In this document: one piece after another, positions 8,727 through 18,637 of the stretch
Numbering within the stretch: position 1 is the first letter of the stretch
How the letters are laid out: every line of letters starts with the position of its first letter
Assembly: GCF_007483685.1 (NCBI RefSeq)
Contig: NZ_VMKN01000001.1
Coordinates: forward strand, 3,290,143-3,354,142
Direction: 5' to 3'
Length of the DNA stretch: 64,000 bases
From: Litoribacter populi
GTDB taxonomy: Bacteria; Bacteroidota; Bacteroidia; Cytophagales; Cyclobacteriaceae
Position numbers and translations under genes: made by a program
The notes under the pieces: generated by a model
What the model was told of the DNA's origin: nothing
Databases searched by the model: none
Seen by the model: only the letters and a program-made list of their open reading frames with translations

Positions 8727-11600
8727 TCATCCTCTTTCGCAGATTTCCTGATAGGGACAGTATCTGCATTTTTCCTCATGTGGGGTTTGGTCAAAAGGAA
8801 CCTGGGGATCGTAAACTTCCTCCAGAAGCTTTTTCAATTCTGTATCAAATTCTTCTTTGTATTCTCGATAATCGTTAAGCTCGTACCCCTGGCCTCTCCC
8901 CGCCTTCACTTGGAGGTAAGGATTGAAATCTGGTTTGAAGATTTCTCTTAAGTTGAAAATTGCCGGTTTCAAGGGTTTGCTTTCTGTAGGAAATTTAGAA
9001 TTATATAGAAGCCCATACAACAAGGTCTGCATGGCCGCCTTGTTTCTATTCTTCAGCTGCCTATCGAAAAGCGACGGAATGTCGGGAAAGCTTTTCTTAT
9101 CCGTTCCCGATTTATAATCAATCAATCGGACCGTTTCCCCAACCCGATCCACGCGGTCAATGATTCCGCCAACTGCCACACTTCTTATACCTGACGGTGT
9201 TTGGATTACCACGGCTGTTCTATACTTCTTTTCTGCCTCAAGGGAAATGATTTCAAACGGCGCGGTACTCTCATCGATGGCCAAGACTCCCAACACATAC
9301 TTTTGAAGCACATCGCGGGCTATAGCTAATTGACCGTTGAGCTTGACCTCGGCGTTATCCTCAAGGAAGTACTGTTTGCGTATGGCCTTTTCGATGGACG
9401 GGAACACCAATTCCCTCAATCTTTCGAAATCTGATTTTTCTATTACAGCGCTTTTTTTCCTTTCGATATAATTTTGGTAGAGAATCTCAAGACTAAGGTG
9501 AGCCAAGTTGCCAAAAACCGCAGGGTCCACTTCCTCATTCACCACGGACTTTTCATCCATTCCCGCAATGTACCTTAAGTAGAATTTCAGTCTGCAGTCC
9601 AACCACACATTCAGGGCAGACGGTGAAAAGGCGGTGACCCTTTCACCGGCACCCTTCAAGACATACCTTTCCAGAGCTTGATAGATCTTTTCATTTTTGG
9701 GAATGGAGATGACCTGCGATTTGGAAAGATCGACTGGGACAAATACTACCTCTTCGTCCATACTCCTGTTGGTCCAATCCATTTCTTCTGCCATCTGTTG
9801 AATATACCGGCTCTTCTCTCCAGCCTTCCCCTGATCCCCCGCTGTGGTGTGGATCATATGAACCTCCTCTGCGCTGTGCAAGAGTCTGTAGAAGGTATAT
9901 GCGTAAATGGCGTCATTCTGCTCCTGTACAGGCAGCCCGAAGGCTCTCCTGAGATTAAACGGTATCATGGAGTTCATTCCCCCACCTGGAGGAAAGCTTT
10001 CCTCATTCATATTGCAAATGATCACTCGGCGGAAATCAAGGTTTCTTGACTCAAGTACCCCCATCACCTGCAAACCTGCCAAAGGCTCGCCCTCAAAGGG
10101 GAGCTTGACTTCTCGAAACACCTGACGGAAAATCCGTATGAAAAAATCTATGCTTACCTCCACATCTTGCTGATCGGAAAGAATCTCGCCCAATCGGTTC
10201 AGCTGCTTATAAGTTTGCATCAAGTAGCTTTTCTGCAATGCCTCCTCGGTAGCCTGCTTGTGCAATCTCTTGATCACCTCTCCCAAATAGGAAAATATTT
10301 TTGGAGGAGTCAGTTTGACAAAAAGCATTTTGAAAAAACTGTTGACTTTGGCTAGAAGGTCTTGCGGCACATATACCAAGTTGGTTTCTTGGATGCTTTT
10401 GAGCAACTCCTGAACCTCTTTGGTATTTTCATGCTGAAGATAGGGTGAGGCCAATAGATCCCGAACAGGTTTGTGGTAAAACAAAATCTTCTCATCCTCA
10501 ATTTTGGTGTATTTCTGTAAATCCAGTACTCCCTCCAAAAATGCGTAAACTGGCGCGTTCTTAACTGGATACCCCATCGTCACGTTAATCTTGTCGATAT
10601 TTGGCGGCATGGCGTGTAGGGTCGGAAAGAGCAGTTGCTCATCTGGCAATATCACCACGGTCTCCTCCAGCGATTCCTCACCGCTGATTTCCTCCAAAAT
10701 TTTCCCTACCAGATTGGACTGGTTTACCTTCAATGGTATCGCATAGGTTTTGATTTTGGCTTTTCTGCTGGCTATTTCACTTGGAAGGGTGTCTGGAAAT
10801 GTTGGGCCAAATACCGGATCCTTCATATATTCCCTAAAAAACAACCCTGCCTCCTGATGCTGGTCCTGGATATAGTATGCGTCCAGATCCCAATAAATTT
10901 TGGCATCAAATTTTTTGATAAAGTGCTTCAGCAGTACTTCTTCAGTTTTCGTAAATGCATTGAAACCAACAAAGACGAATTGTCTTTCAGGTTTGGGTAT
11001 GCTTTCCAGAGACTCTATGACTTGCCTATAAAGCATCCCTCCATAGGCAAGCTTTTTCTGGTCTAACTCCTCCTTAAAAGCCAAATATAATCCATGAAGC
11101 ATTTGCCAAAACTTCAAAAACTTATCCTGATGCCCTTTGTCCTGCAAGTTGAAAGATTTCCAAAATTCTCTTATAAGCTGAATTTGATTTTCAGTCAAAT
11201 AGCTTAAATCAGTTTCAATGACTTTAATTTCAGAAAGATCACGGTACAGTTTTTCCGCGTCAGCGAGAAACTGGTCTAGATCATTAAAATCCTTGAGGAT
11301 CATTTCTCCCCAATAATAGAACCTGTCAAAGTCCTCGGGGGCCGGATGGATTTTCTTGTAGACCTTATATAATTCAAAAATCAAGGTTAGGTTGTCAGCA
11401 GGTCTGTTGCCAGCATATCCGTAAAAAAGGTCCTCGATAGTTTTGACCTCTGGCAGCCATTGAGGCTTATCTATTATTTTGCCCAAATGTTGGGTAAAGA
11501 AAAGTCCTGCCCTCCTATTAGGAAGCACCACGGTCACCTCTTTAAGTGAAGGGTAAGACTGTAATATATCTTGAGCTGTATTTCTTAAGAAACTGTGCAT
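8727..11600 (-). CDS. addB: AddB-like helicase-nuclease subunit (PD-(D/E)XK family)
   Basis: This 957-residue protein pairs with the upstream AddA-like subunit to resect double-strand breaks for RecA loading. The N-terminus has the degenerate helicase start (VVLPNRRAGLFF). Around residue 845 the nuclease core shows IIDRVDRVGETVRLIDYKSG, matching the GxxDRxD...DYKTG pattern of RecB-family nucleases. A 4Fe-4S staple is suggested by one Cys in WLDCRLKFYLRYI and three Cys at the extreme C-terminus (CRYCPYQEIC). I chose the ATG at 11600 (MHSFLRN); the longer frame to 11693 would overlap the AddA-like gene by 70 bases and its first 31 residues look unlike the family. The family is diverged in Bacteroidota and often only annotated as a PD-(D/E)XK nuclease. 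Confidence 0.9.
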   Translation of the reverse strand: MHSFLRNTAQDILQSYPSLKEVTVVLPNRRAGLFFTQHLGKIIDKPQWLPEVKTIEDLFYGYAGNRPADNLTLIFELYKVYKKIHPAPEDFDRFYYWGEMILKDFNDLDQFLADAEKLYRDLSEIKVIETDLSYLTENQIQLIREFWKSFNLQDKGHQDKFLKFWQMLHGLYLAFKEELDQKKLAYGGMLYRQVIESLESIPKPERQFVFVGFNAFTKTEEVLLKHFIKKFDAKIYWDLDAYYIQDQHQEAGLFFREYMKDPVFGPTFPDTLPSEIASRKAKIKTYAIPLKVNQSNLVGKILEEISGEESLEETVVILPDEQLLFPTLHAMPPNIDKINVTMGYPVKNAPVYAFLEGVLDLQKYTKIEDEKILFYHKPVRDLLASPYLQHENTKEVQELLKSIQETNLVYVPQDLLAKVNSFFKMLFVKLTPPKIFSYLGEVIKRLHKQATEEALQKSYLMQTYKQLNRLGEILSDQQDVEVSIDFFIRIFRQVFREVKLPFEGEPLAGLQVMGVLESRNLDFRRVIICNMNEESFPPGGGMNSMIPFNLRRAFGLPVQEQNDAIYAYTFYRLLHSAEEVHMIHTTAGDQGKAGEKSRYIQQMAEEMDWTNRSMDEEVVFVPVDLSKSQVISIPKNEKIYQALERYVLKGAGERVTAFSPSALNVWLDCRLKFYLRYIAGMDEKSVVNEEVDPAVFGNLAHLSLEILYQNYIERKKSAVIEKSDFERLRELVFPSIEKAIRKQYFLEDNAEVKLNGQLAIARDVLQKYVLGVLAIDESTAPFEIISLEAEKKYRTAVVIQTPSGIRSVAVGGIIDRVDRVGETVRLIDYKSGTDKKSFPDIPSLFDRQLKNRNKAAMQTLLYGLLYNSKFPTESKPLKPAIFNLREIFKPDFNPYLQVKAGRGQGYELNDYREYKEEFDTELKKLLEEVYDPQVPFDQTPHEEKCRYCPYQEICERG

Positions 11601-11623
11601 AAATTTTTGATGAATTGGGCTAA

Positions 11624-14600
11624 TTAACCGAAAAGCTGCCCTTGTTTTCCGACGAGTGTAACTTCTATGATTTCTCCGGACTCCAGATAACATAAGTAAC
11701 CCTTTGTTGGCAACTTGGTAATCTCACTGACAAGCTCCATGTAAGCCTGTACCTGGTCTTGGTAATACTTTTTCTTTTCTCCGGTTTTAAAGTCGACTAC
11801 AATGGCCTCTTGATCCTTTAGAATCACCCTATCCGGTCTTCGCAATTCTCCGCCTGGCAAAATAATACCTTGCTCGGCTAAAAGCACCCCCTCACCTTGA
11901 AACCACCCTTTGAAAAGCTCCTGGCCAAAAAGTGTGTTCAACTGGTTTTGGAGTATTCCCTTTTCATCTTGGGTAATTTCCCCCTCGAACCAATAGGCGT
12001 CGATCCATTGCAAAGCCTCCTCCCGAGTTTTGGAGTTTTCCAATAATCGGTGGATCAGCAAACCATATTTTCTTTTTTGGTCCAAAAGATCAGAGCCTTC
12101 TAGGTTTTGGTCCAATTGACGGACTTTCAAGAGAGTTTGCCATGGTGTATAGTCCCACCTTAAATCTGAAGGAGCGGTTTTGATGGTGGGAGAACTGATT
12201 TTATCACCCCATTCACCAAATTCAAAAACCTTTGACTCTCCGTCAAAATAAACTGGAAGGTCAACTGCTGCGTCTTTCATGCTGCCATTTTCCAAAAGAA
12301 GCTGCAAATTAATGCCCAGTGAGTTTAAGGAGGTCGTTTTCTTTACCTCCTTATAGGCCGTGAAAGACCAAAAGACTTCCTCGGCCCTTGTCAAGGCGAC
12401 ATATACCATGTTTAGCGTATCGAGGTAGGCCATGATTTCCTCATTTGCGTAGACTTGCTCGAAGGCCGAATTGGCCAATTCTTTTTTGAGAGAAAGTGGT
12501 ATAATCGTGGATGGAAGACCTTCCAACTCAAATGGACTCCAAAGAATGTTATCCTTGCTGGTATCAAATATGGTCCAGTCCAAATAAGGCATTAAGACTA
12601 CTTTATATTGAAGACCTTTGGACTTGTGAATAGTCAAAATCCGCATGGCATCATGGTTTTCGGGAATCTTTACCGTCCGTTTCTGTTGGTTTTCCTCCCA
12701 CCATTCCAAAAAGCCTGCTAAGTCAGCTCTATTTTTTCCTACAAAATCGAATACAGCTTCCTTAAACCCAGAAATATAAGCCTTCTCCTTGCCGGACTGG
12801 GCCAAGTCCAAGATTTGGATTAGTTCTTCCAGCATTTCGGATAACGGCATCTGCAAAAATTCAGGCATCCTCTGGCCCAATTGTGCTGCCTTGGGCTCAA
12901 GCTCGGAGGGCAAATCTTCTACGCTAAACAATTCATGAGAAACCTCATTCTCAAAAATCACCCCGCGAAAATACCACATCGAAGTATAGGCTACCATATC
13001 CTCGGGATCAAAAATGTACCTCATACCGGCAACCAGTGCCTTGACGGAAGCGGACTGTCCCAAATACATGGCTTCATCGGATAAAACGTCAAATCTATAT
13101 TCCGGAAAATCTTGGGCGGCCTGCATCATGTTATGGACAATTCTTTCCCCCTCTGATTTTCTTCTGACAAGAAAAGCGATATCCTTCAAAGCATAGCCCC
13201 TATCCTGAAGCTCCATCACCACCTGTGGGAGTTTTTGAAGCATCTGAGCCTCGCTGCCCCCTTCTTCGGCTTCCTTGTCCTCCTGAATGAACTCCATGCG
13301 AACTTTACCTTTAAACGGCACTTCTGACTTTCGGTCAGACACTTTCTGAACTACATCCTCATAGGCTCTGCCGAGAATCCCTGCCGCCTCTACCCCATAC
13401 TTTTCCTCTAAGGTCGACTTAAGCATGCCGGCCAATTGGGAAAATACTGTATTGTTGAAATTGATGATATTGGGAAGACTACGGAAATTGGTTTCGAGAT
13501 TTTCCACCCTGATTTTAACAGATCCGATTTGTCGCTCCACTTCCTCCAAAAGTAACCTTAATTCACCACCTCTCCAGCGATAAATAGACTGCTTCACATC
13601 CCCCACCAAAAGGTTGGTTTTATTTTCGGCAAGTGAATTCTCCAATAGAGGTTTGAAACTCTCCCACTGGAAGCCACTGGTGTCCTGAAATTCATCAATT
13701 AGAAAATGTTGGTATTGATTACCGACTTTTTCATAGATGAAAGGCGCTTCATTTTCCTTGGTAATTTCTTTCAAAAAGTCATTAGCATCAGAAATGAGCA
13801 AGATGTTCTCATCGTTTTTGAGTTCAACCAACTCTTCAAGGAGATTTTTGAAAATCCCGTATACATAAAAATTTTTCCTTACCGCCTCTAGAGTATTCCA
13901 GCTGCGTGTTAGGGTATTAATTTCGGAGAGGATTCTTCCCAATCCAGCATGGAAGGCAGTCTCTATAGCATTTTTTTGTTTGCTGGTTTTGGTAGCCCAG
14001 GCATCTGGGTTGTCAATCATTTTCGACTGGGCATCTGTCAAAACTGGAACGGGACATGGTTTGGCGCCTAAATCCTCAAATCTTCGGGCAAAGGAGCGCC
14101 CACCCCCATTGAAGTCCGTCCATTCCAAGCCATTCTCGGTGCGGATACGGGTAGCCTCCTCTTTCAACTCACAGCAATACTCGGCAAGCTTTCCCCTCTG
14201 GGCATGGATAAACTTTCTCAGATCCGCCACATTTTGGGGGTTGGAGAGAAAAAGCTTAATATCCTGCTGGTATTGCTTGAATCCTTCTTGGAACAACTGT
14301 TTTCCCAGACCTTGTATGCCAGTCCTAATGTCCCAACTTTTACCCTCCTGCACCTGCTCATGGGCATAATCCACCAGCCATTTGTGCAATAGCGGGTCCT
14401 CCATCACCTTGGTAATAATCCTATCCACAACTCGTGAAAGAACAGCATCCTGATCAAGCTCGACGTCAAATTTGGCCTGAAGGTCAATTTCTCTGGCAAA
14501 AGACCTCACCACCTTTTGGAAAAAGCTGTCGATGGTGCTCACTGAAAAGCTGCCGTAATCGTGCAGAATAGCCAGCAAGGTTCGCTTTGCCCTTTCTTGT

Positions 14601-14863
14601 AGCTCGGGAGCATTGATTTGGAAGTGAGTTAGCAATGTTCTGTCTAGATCCTCTTCAGGCCGGATTTCAATTTTCATTCTGGAAAGAACTTCCAAGATTC
14701 TTTCTTTCATTTCCTGAGTAGCCTTATTGGTAAAGGTTACGGCCAGGATGGATTTGAAGGCATAAGGGTGGGCTAATGCAAGTTTAAGGTACTCTTTGGT
14801 TAGGGTGTAGGTTTTCCCCGATCCAGCAGAGGATTTATAAATGATGAATGGCTTCTCCGACAT
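11624..14863 (-). CDS. addA: AddA-like UvrD-family helicase with C-terminal nuclease
   Basis: A 1079-residue SF1 helicase fused to a RecB-type nuclease. Walker A is SSAGSGKT at residues 11-18; motif Ia is VTFTNKATQEMKER; Walker B is FLIDEFQDTSGFQW; motif III-like GDVKQSIYRWRGG; motif V is LTIHKSKGLQYKVV; motif VI is VYVALTRAEEVFW. The nuclease near residues 1015-1050 shows RRPDRVILKDQEAIVVDFKTG and QVQAYMEL. The gene lies 23 bases upstream of the AddB-like gene, so they form one unit. Together they should act as the RecBCD-equivalent of this organism. No recD-like gene is nearby, consistent with an AddAB arrangement. Confidence 0.93.
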   Translation of the reverse strand: MSEKPFIIYKSSAGSGKTYTLTKEYLKLALAHPYAFKSILAVTFTNKATQEMKERILEVLSRMKIEIRPEEDLDRTLLTHFQINAPELQERAKRTLLAILHDYGSFSVSTIDSFFQKVVRSFAREIDLQAKFDVELDQDAVLSRVVDRIITKVMEDPLLHKWLVDYAHEQVQEGKSWDIRTGIQGLGKQLFQEGFKQYQQDIKLFLSNPQNVADLRKFIHAQRGKLAEYCCELKEEATRIRTENGLEWTDFNGGGRSFARRFEDLGAKPCPVPVLTDAQSKMIDNPDAWATKTSKQKNAIETAFHAGLGRILSEINTLTRSWNTLEAVRKNFYVYGIFKNLLEELVELKNDENILLISDANDFLKEITKENEAPFIYEKVGNQYQHFLIDEFQDTSGFQWESFKPLLENSLAENKTNLLVGDVKQSIYRWRGGELRLLLEEVERQIGSVKIRVENLETNFRSLPNIINFNNTVFSQLAGMLKSTLEEKYGVEAAGILGRAYEDVVQKVSDRKSEVPFKGKVRMEFIQEDKEAEEGGSEAQMLQKLPQVVMELQDRGYALKDIAFLVRRKSEGERIVHNMMQAAQDFPEYRFDVLSDEAMYLGQSASVKALVAGMRYIFDPEDMVAYTSMWYFRGVIFENEVSHELFSVEDLPSELEPKAAQLGQRMPEFLQMPLSEMLEELIQILDLAQSGKEKAYISGFKEAVFDFVGKNRADLAGFLEWWEENQQKRTVKIPENHDAMRILTIHKSKGLQYKVVLMPYLDWTIFDTSKDNILWSPFELEGLPSTIIPLSLKKELANSAFEQVYANEEIMAYLDTLNMVYVALTRAEEVFWSFTAYKEVKKTTSLNSLGINLQLLLENGSMKDAAVDLPVYFDGESKVFEFGEWGDKISSPTIKTAPSDLRWDYTPWQTLLKVRQLDQNLEGSDLLDQKRKYGLLIHRLLENSKTREEALQWIDAYWFEGEITQDEKGILQNQLNTLFGQELFKGWFQGEGVLLAEQGIILPGGELRRPDRVILKDQEAIVVDFKTGEKKKYYQDQVQAYMELVSEITKLPTKGYLCYLESGEIIEVTLVGKQGQLFG

Positions 14864-14956
14864 TGAACTCCTGATAAATTTGAATGTCGAAGTTAATTAA
14901 ATTCTCTCCCATTCGCGAGGATTGTCATTCGTCGAGACAGTCAATGTCTCAATAAT

Positions 14957-15166
14957 TCATTTCCCATACCTACCCAATACGATAAAGAGTAATGGTCCTA
15001 AGATCGGTAAAAGGAAGGAGCCCCACATCCAAAGCATTTTTTCCCGAGTGGGCAGGGATTTATTATTGAGAATCATGACTAGAGCTATGATAAAAAATAT
15101 CAGGATAATCCCTCCGGCAATCTTCCATCCCATCAATATAAATGGTGGCAAATCCAGTTCATGCAT
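14957..15166 (-). CDS. small membrane protein with PLDc_N-like domain
   Basis: The 69-residue protein has two hydrophobic helices, about residues 15-33 and 47-64, joined by a polar turn. The second helix with the sequence FLLPILGPLLFIVLGR fits the PLDc_N domain, which is usually found at the N-terminus of cardiolipin synthases and also as free-standing small membrane proteins. No catalytic HKD motif is present, so this is not an enzyme on its own. Function unknown. It is located between the AddA-like gene and a divergent DUF218 gene. Confidence 0.8.
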   Translation of the reverse strand: MHELDLPPFILMGWKIAGGIILIFFIIALVMILNNKSLPTREKMLWMWGSFLLPILGPLLFIVLGRYGK

Positions 15167-15308
15167 AACGTATCCGATTATTCCATAAATTTACAAAAAA
15201 GTGAAGTAAATCGCTACACCACAACTAGATGACTTTGTTTAATTTTATTTGGCGGTGAATAAAATCCTTGGTTGCCGTATTATTAAATCAGAACTTGAGA
15301 TAATTTTT

Positions 15309-15316
15309 TATTTTTG
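15309..15316 (+). promoter_or_regulatory. possible -7 element of the DUF218 gene promoter
   Basis: TATTTTTG matches the Bacteroidota -7 consensus TAnnTTTG, 17 bases before the chosen ATG. No TTG at a proper -33 distance was found, so confidence is low and any leader would be very short. Confidence 0.3.
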
Positions 15317-15332
15317 CACAAAAAATATAGGC

Positions 15333-16103
15333 ATGGTTTACTTTTTATCCCAAATTTTCAGCTTCCTCATACTTCCGCTCACCATCATTCTCATTCTTTT
15401 TATCTTGGGAATGGTTTGGGTCAAAAAACCAATTGGTCGAAAACTGTTGTGGGCCTCCCTTCTCTTACTGTTGTTGATGAGCAACCGGTTTTTATCCAAT
15501 AAAATGATGAATGCTTGGGAGCCCCAATTCAAAGAAATTGCCACGCTACCTACCTACGAAGTGGGAATTGTACTTACAGGTGTCACCAATATCAACAAGA
15601 CGGCAAATGACCGGACGTTTTTTGACCGGGGAGCAGATAGGGCAACACATGCCATGCAACTTTACAAGGAGGGCAAAATCAACAAAATATTAATCACTGG
15701 TGGAGAGGGATTCTATAATGTCAACAGCAACCGGGAGGCCGATCTTTTGGCCAACTTCATGTATACGGCAGGAGTCCCCAGGGAAGACGTAATAATAGAA
15801 AACCAAGCGGTCAACACTAGAGAAAACGCCCTTTTTGCAAAGGAAACCCTGATAGAAAAAGGATATGATGTGAACAAAACCTACTTATTGATTACCTCGG
15901 CCTTTCACATGCCTAGATCAAAAAAATGTTTTGATAAGGTAGGACTCATCACTGAAACCTATCCGGTGGATTATTACGGCTCGGATAGCGGGGCCAACTT
16001 TAAATCTATCTTTCAGCCTGCACCCGATTCGTTGATGGTTTGGCAAAAAATGTTTAAGGAATGGGCTGGACTATTCGTTTATAAATTGGTAGGATATATT
16101 TGA
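15333..16103 (+). CDS. YdcF/DUF218 family membrane-anchored protein
   Basis: Two hydrophobic helices at about residues 5-25 and 36-55 are followed by a DUF218 domain. Family signatures are visible: GIVLTGV near the domain start, ILITGGEG, the acidic EADLL, IIENQAVNTRENA and LLITSAFHMPRSKKCF. Members include YdcF, SanA and ElyC, which affect envelope integrity and polyprenol-linked precursors, but their chemistry is unclear. I took the ATG at 15333 instead of the in-frame one at 15249 because the hydrophobic N-terminus starts there and the extra 28 residues look non-coding. The neighbour on the left is divergent and on the right convergent. Confidence 0.88.
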   Translation: MVYFLSQIFSFLILPLTIILILFILGMVWVKKPIGRKLLWASLLLLLLMSNRFLSNKMMNAWEPQFKEIATLPTYEVGIVLTGVTNINKTANDRTFFDRGADRATHAMQLYKEGKINKILITGGEGFYNVNSNREADLLANFMYTAGVPREDVIIENQAVNTRENALFAKETLIEKGYDVNKTYLLITSAFHMPRSKKCFDKVGLITETYPVDYYGSDSGANFKSIFQPAPDSLMVWQKMFKEWAGLFVYKLVGYI

Positions 16104-16124
16104 GCCCATCCCCTCTTCACTTAT

Positions 16125-16586
16125 TTACCAAGTGGTAGATTTTAAATCCTGAACCGCCTTGATAATGTCACTAATACTGATCTGACCGATTAAATCTCCG
16201 TCTCTCATCACTGGACATCTTCTTACTTTAAGGGTGAGGAACTTCTGAGCTGCGTCGAAAATACTAAGCTCAGGACTCATGGTCAACACTTCTGTTGACA
16301 TATGGTCGGCCACTTTTCCTCCCAAGTCTGGCGTATTGGAATATTTTCCCTTAATAATTTGCTTGAGGCAATCACCTTCGGAAATTATTCCAACTAATTT
16401 GCCTGAATCATTCACCACTGGTCCCCCTGAAATCCTTTTGGAAGTAAGGATGTCCACCACCTTGTCAATACTGTCCTCAGGATTGAAGGTGATCAAGTTG
16501 GTGGTCATGTAATCTTTCACATAAATAGGCTGAAGGGATTTTTTCTTATCCTCAACTACTCGAACTCCTTGATAACTTTTTACCAT
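16125..16586 (-). CDS. CBS-domain pair protein
   Basis: The 153-residue cytoplasmic protein consists almost only of two CBS domains, roughly residues 21-80 and 90-150. Each shows the usual pattern: VKDYMTTNLITFNPEDSI and then GIISEGDCLK in the first; VADHMSTEVLTMSPELSI and then GQISISDIIKAV in the second. CBS pairs bind adenine nucleotides such as AMP, ATP or SAM and usually regulate something. A free-standing pair has no known target. The gene is monocistronic, convergent with the DUF218 gene (21 bases between stops). Confidence 0.92.
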   Translation of the reverse strand: MVKSYQGVRVVEDKKKSLQPIYVKDYMTTNLITFNPEDSIDKVVDILTSKRISGGPVVNDSGKLVGIISEGDCLKQIIKGKYSNTPDLGGKVADHMSTEVLTMSPELSIFDAAQKFLTLKVRRCPVMRDGDLIGQISISDIIKAVQDLKSTTW

Positions 16587-16686
16587 TTCGTTTTTCTTTT
16601 AAGTTGAATATTTAATATAGATATAATCTTATATAATTCAAAATCCCCTTTTTGAAAAAACTTTAAACCCCAAACATTATTAATAA

Positions 16687-16718
16687 AAAAAACCGCCAAC
16701 CCATGGGGTTGTCGGTTT
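16687..16718 (-). terminator. Rho-independent terminator of the OmpA/TPR lipoprotein gene
   Basis: On the minus strand a hairpin of AAACCGACAACC with GGTTGGCGGTTT (one mismatch/wobble inside) closes over CCAT and is followed by a run of T. It starts about 25 bases after the stop codon at 16743. Confidence 0.78.
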
Positions 16719-16742
16719 ACATTGTTTGGTTTAGTTATCTCT

Positions 16743-18554
16743 TTATCTGATCGCTTCTCTGAAGGAAGAATTATCCCTGTAAGCTCTGAACTCAGGATCC
16801 GTGGCTGCTCTTCTTTTCAAATCGCTACTTCTTTCTGAAGCTTTTTGAAGGTTTTCGTACATCACCTCCTCATTGCCACTTCGGGCTGCGACAATTGCCA
16901 AGCCATAAAAACCATACCCAAAATCTCTGTTGACCATGACGCTTTCCTCAAAGGCATTTACCGCATTTCTGTAGTCTTCAGTCAATAGGTAGGCCAACCC
17001 TTTATTAAACAGGTTAGTTTCGTTCTCAGGAGCATTGTTCAACCTGATGGTTGCCAATTTGTAATCTCCATTGATGATATCGACAGCACCGCGTGTGGCG
17101 TCGTTTATATGAGTAAATTCCTCGCTTTGATCCTTGGTAGAAGCATCAGACATATATTTGTACGCCGTTTCGTAATCACCTAACATGAGGTGAGCCTGTC
17201 CAAGGTTATGCATAGCATATGCTTTTTCTTCATCTGCATTTGCTGCTTCAAACTCTCTAATCGCGTTTCTAAGATATTCATCCTTTTCCGATTTGGATGC
17301 TGATCTATTTGCAAGGTTCAAGTAAACCACACCAAGGTTATTGTGCGACATTGGACTGTCATAGGTTTCTACTTGGGCTTTGTATAGGCTTTCCTTCGCA
17401 GAGTAACTTGGATTGATTTCTGCAGCATAGGCAAGCTCAGCTTCTGACAAGGTATCCGTCTGCACATCCCCTCTGGAGATTCTGGAACCTAAGATCGAAA
17501 TCTCAGCCTCTGACTTTTTATCTTTAGTCGTCAAGATCTCTGTTTGCGCTATCCTCATTCTTGGATAAAGATCGTTGAAAACAGTTTTGTAAGTTGACAA
17601 TTGACGCATTTGTCTTTCTTTGCTGTCAAAGTCACCTGATCCATCGATAATTTCGTAGTACTCCTCTTTTTGACTCTCGTTTAATTGATTATAATCTTCT
17701 AGCAGCAATTTGAAATCAGACCAATCGTCCACCACAGGCTTAAGGATAAACTGTACATCTTTGGATTCGTCACGATAATCGAATTTTTCCATCTCTCTTC
17801 TATAGAAACGCTCAATTGCCTCGGCTCTGTTTTTGGAAAGGTTCCTATTCACCCTTTCTGACCCTTCAGGAGAGTGGGTACCGGTGATTGTCACCGTTTT
17901 AGTCACATTGTTATCTGCGATGAAAGCTTTCAGATAACTCCCTCGGTCAGAATTAACCTCACTTGATCTAAGGTTGGCGCTGCCTTGTTGGAAGAAAAAC
18001 TCCACCTCAGTGGGTTCAAGTTCATCGGCTGCCTCGTAATCGTGCCCCATGTAGAGCCCCATATTTGGGATTCCCCCTTCTTCTGTCACCTGACCGATTC
18101 TGGCCAACCTTGAGGTCGTAATGATTCCCTCAGCCACCCTGACTCCTTCAGTAGAAGCAGACCCACCTTTCTTTTTGTGTGTCGCACGACCTTCCACCTT
18201 TAGGGTTCCTGTTTCCATTCCATCCTTGTATGGGAACGCAAATGATTTTTGTTGAGCATTCTGTTCCTTATTGTTTATCTCAGCACCGTCAAATTCCATA
18301 TTGTCGGATATGGGCTGAATTTTACCTTGGTATTGAAATTCCGGTTGGAGGGTATATTTAAAATTCTTGTTCAGCATTTTAGGAGGAAGCTGGGCTTCCA
18401 TATCAAATTTGACAGAGTCGCCTTCTAGCACCAAGGGATTAGGTTGGACTTGGAGCTGCTGATCCGCTGAGCGTTTGATGACGGACTGCACGTTGGTGCA
18501 GGCGGATAGGACAATAGCCCCACCCATCACTGTCAAAAAAGTTGCCTTTTTCAT
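16743..18554 (-). CDS. lipoprotein with OmpA-like middle domain and C-terminal TPR repeats
   Basis: A 603-residue protein with a lipoprotein signal (lipobox LSAC; Cys19 when started at the ATG 18554). An in-frame ATG two codons upstream, at 18560, is also possible. Residues about 20-175 are a beta-rich domain I do not recognise. Around residues 185-250 lies an OmpA-like stretch: ITGTHSPEGSERVNRNLSKNRAEAIERFY fits the I.G.TD..G....N..LS..RA pattern. The last 220 residues are tetratricopeptide repeats, including HNNLGVVYLNLA, AMHNLGQAHLMLGDYETA and GLAYLLTEDYRNAV. Such proteins sit in the periplasm attached to the outer membrane and to peptidoglycan. Role unknown; gliding/secretion lipoprotein PorE has related modules in another order. 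Confidence 0.85.
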   Translation of the reverse strand: MKKATFLTVMGGAIVLSACTNVQSVIKRSADQQLQVQPNPLVLEGDSVKFDMEAQLPPKMLNKNFKYTLQPEFQYQGKIQPISDNMEFDGAEINNKEQNAQQKSFAFPYKDGMETGTLKVEGRATHKKKGGSASTEGVRVAEGIITTSRLARIGQVTEEGGIPNMGLYMGHDYEAADELEPTEVEFFFQQGSANLRSSEVNSDRGSYLKAFIADNNVTKTVTITGTHSPEGSERVNRNLSKNRAEAIERFYRREMEKFDYRDESKDVQFILKPVVDDWSDFKLLLEDYNQLNESQKEEYYEIIDGSGDFDSKERQMRQLSTYKTVFNDLYPRMRIAQTEILTTKDKKSEAEISILGSRISRGDVQTDTLSEAELAYAAEINPSYSAKESLYKAQVETYDSPMSHNNLGVVYLNLANRSASKSEKDEYLRNAIREFEAANADEEKAYAMHNLGQAHLMLGDYETAYKYMSDASTKDQSEEFTHINDATRGAVDIINGDYKLATIRLNNAPENETNLFNKGLAYLLTEDYRNAVNAFEESVMVNRDFGYGFYGLAIVAARSGNEEVMYENLQKASERSSDLKRRAATDPEFRAYRDNSSFREAIR

Positions 18555-18637
18555 AAACATTGTTGTTGGTTTATTCGATTATTTATTATATTCCCGATAA
18601 AATCAAATTGATTTATTATAATCAGACCATTATTATC

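Noticed and set aside
8727-14863. The helicase-nuclease pair as a new defence system
   Set aside because: Domain order, cysteine staple and gene order match ordinary AddAB-type recombination enzymes.
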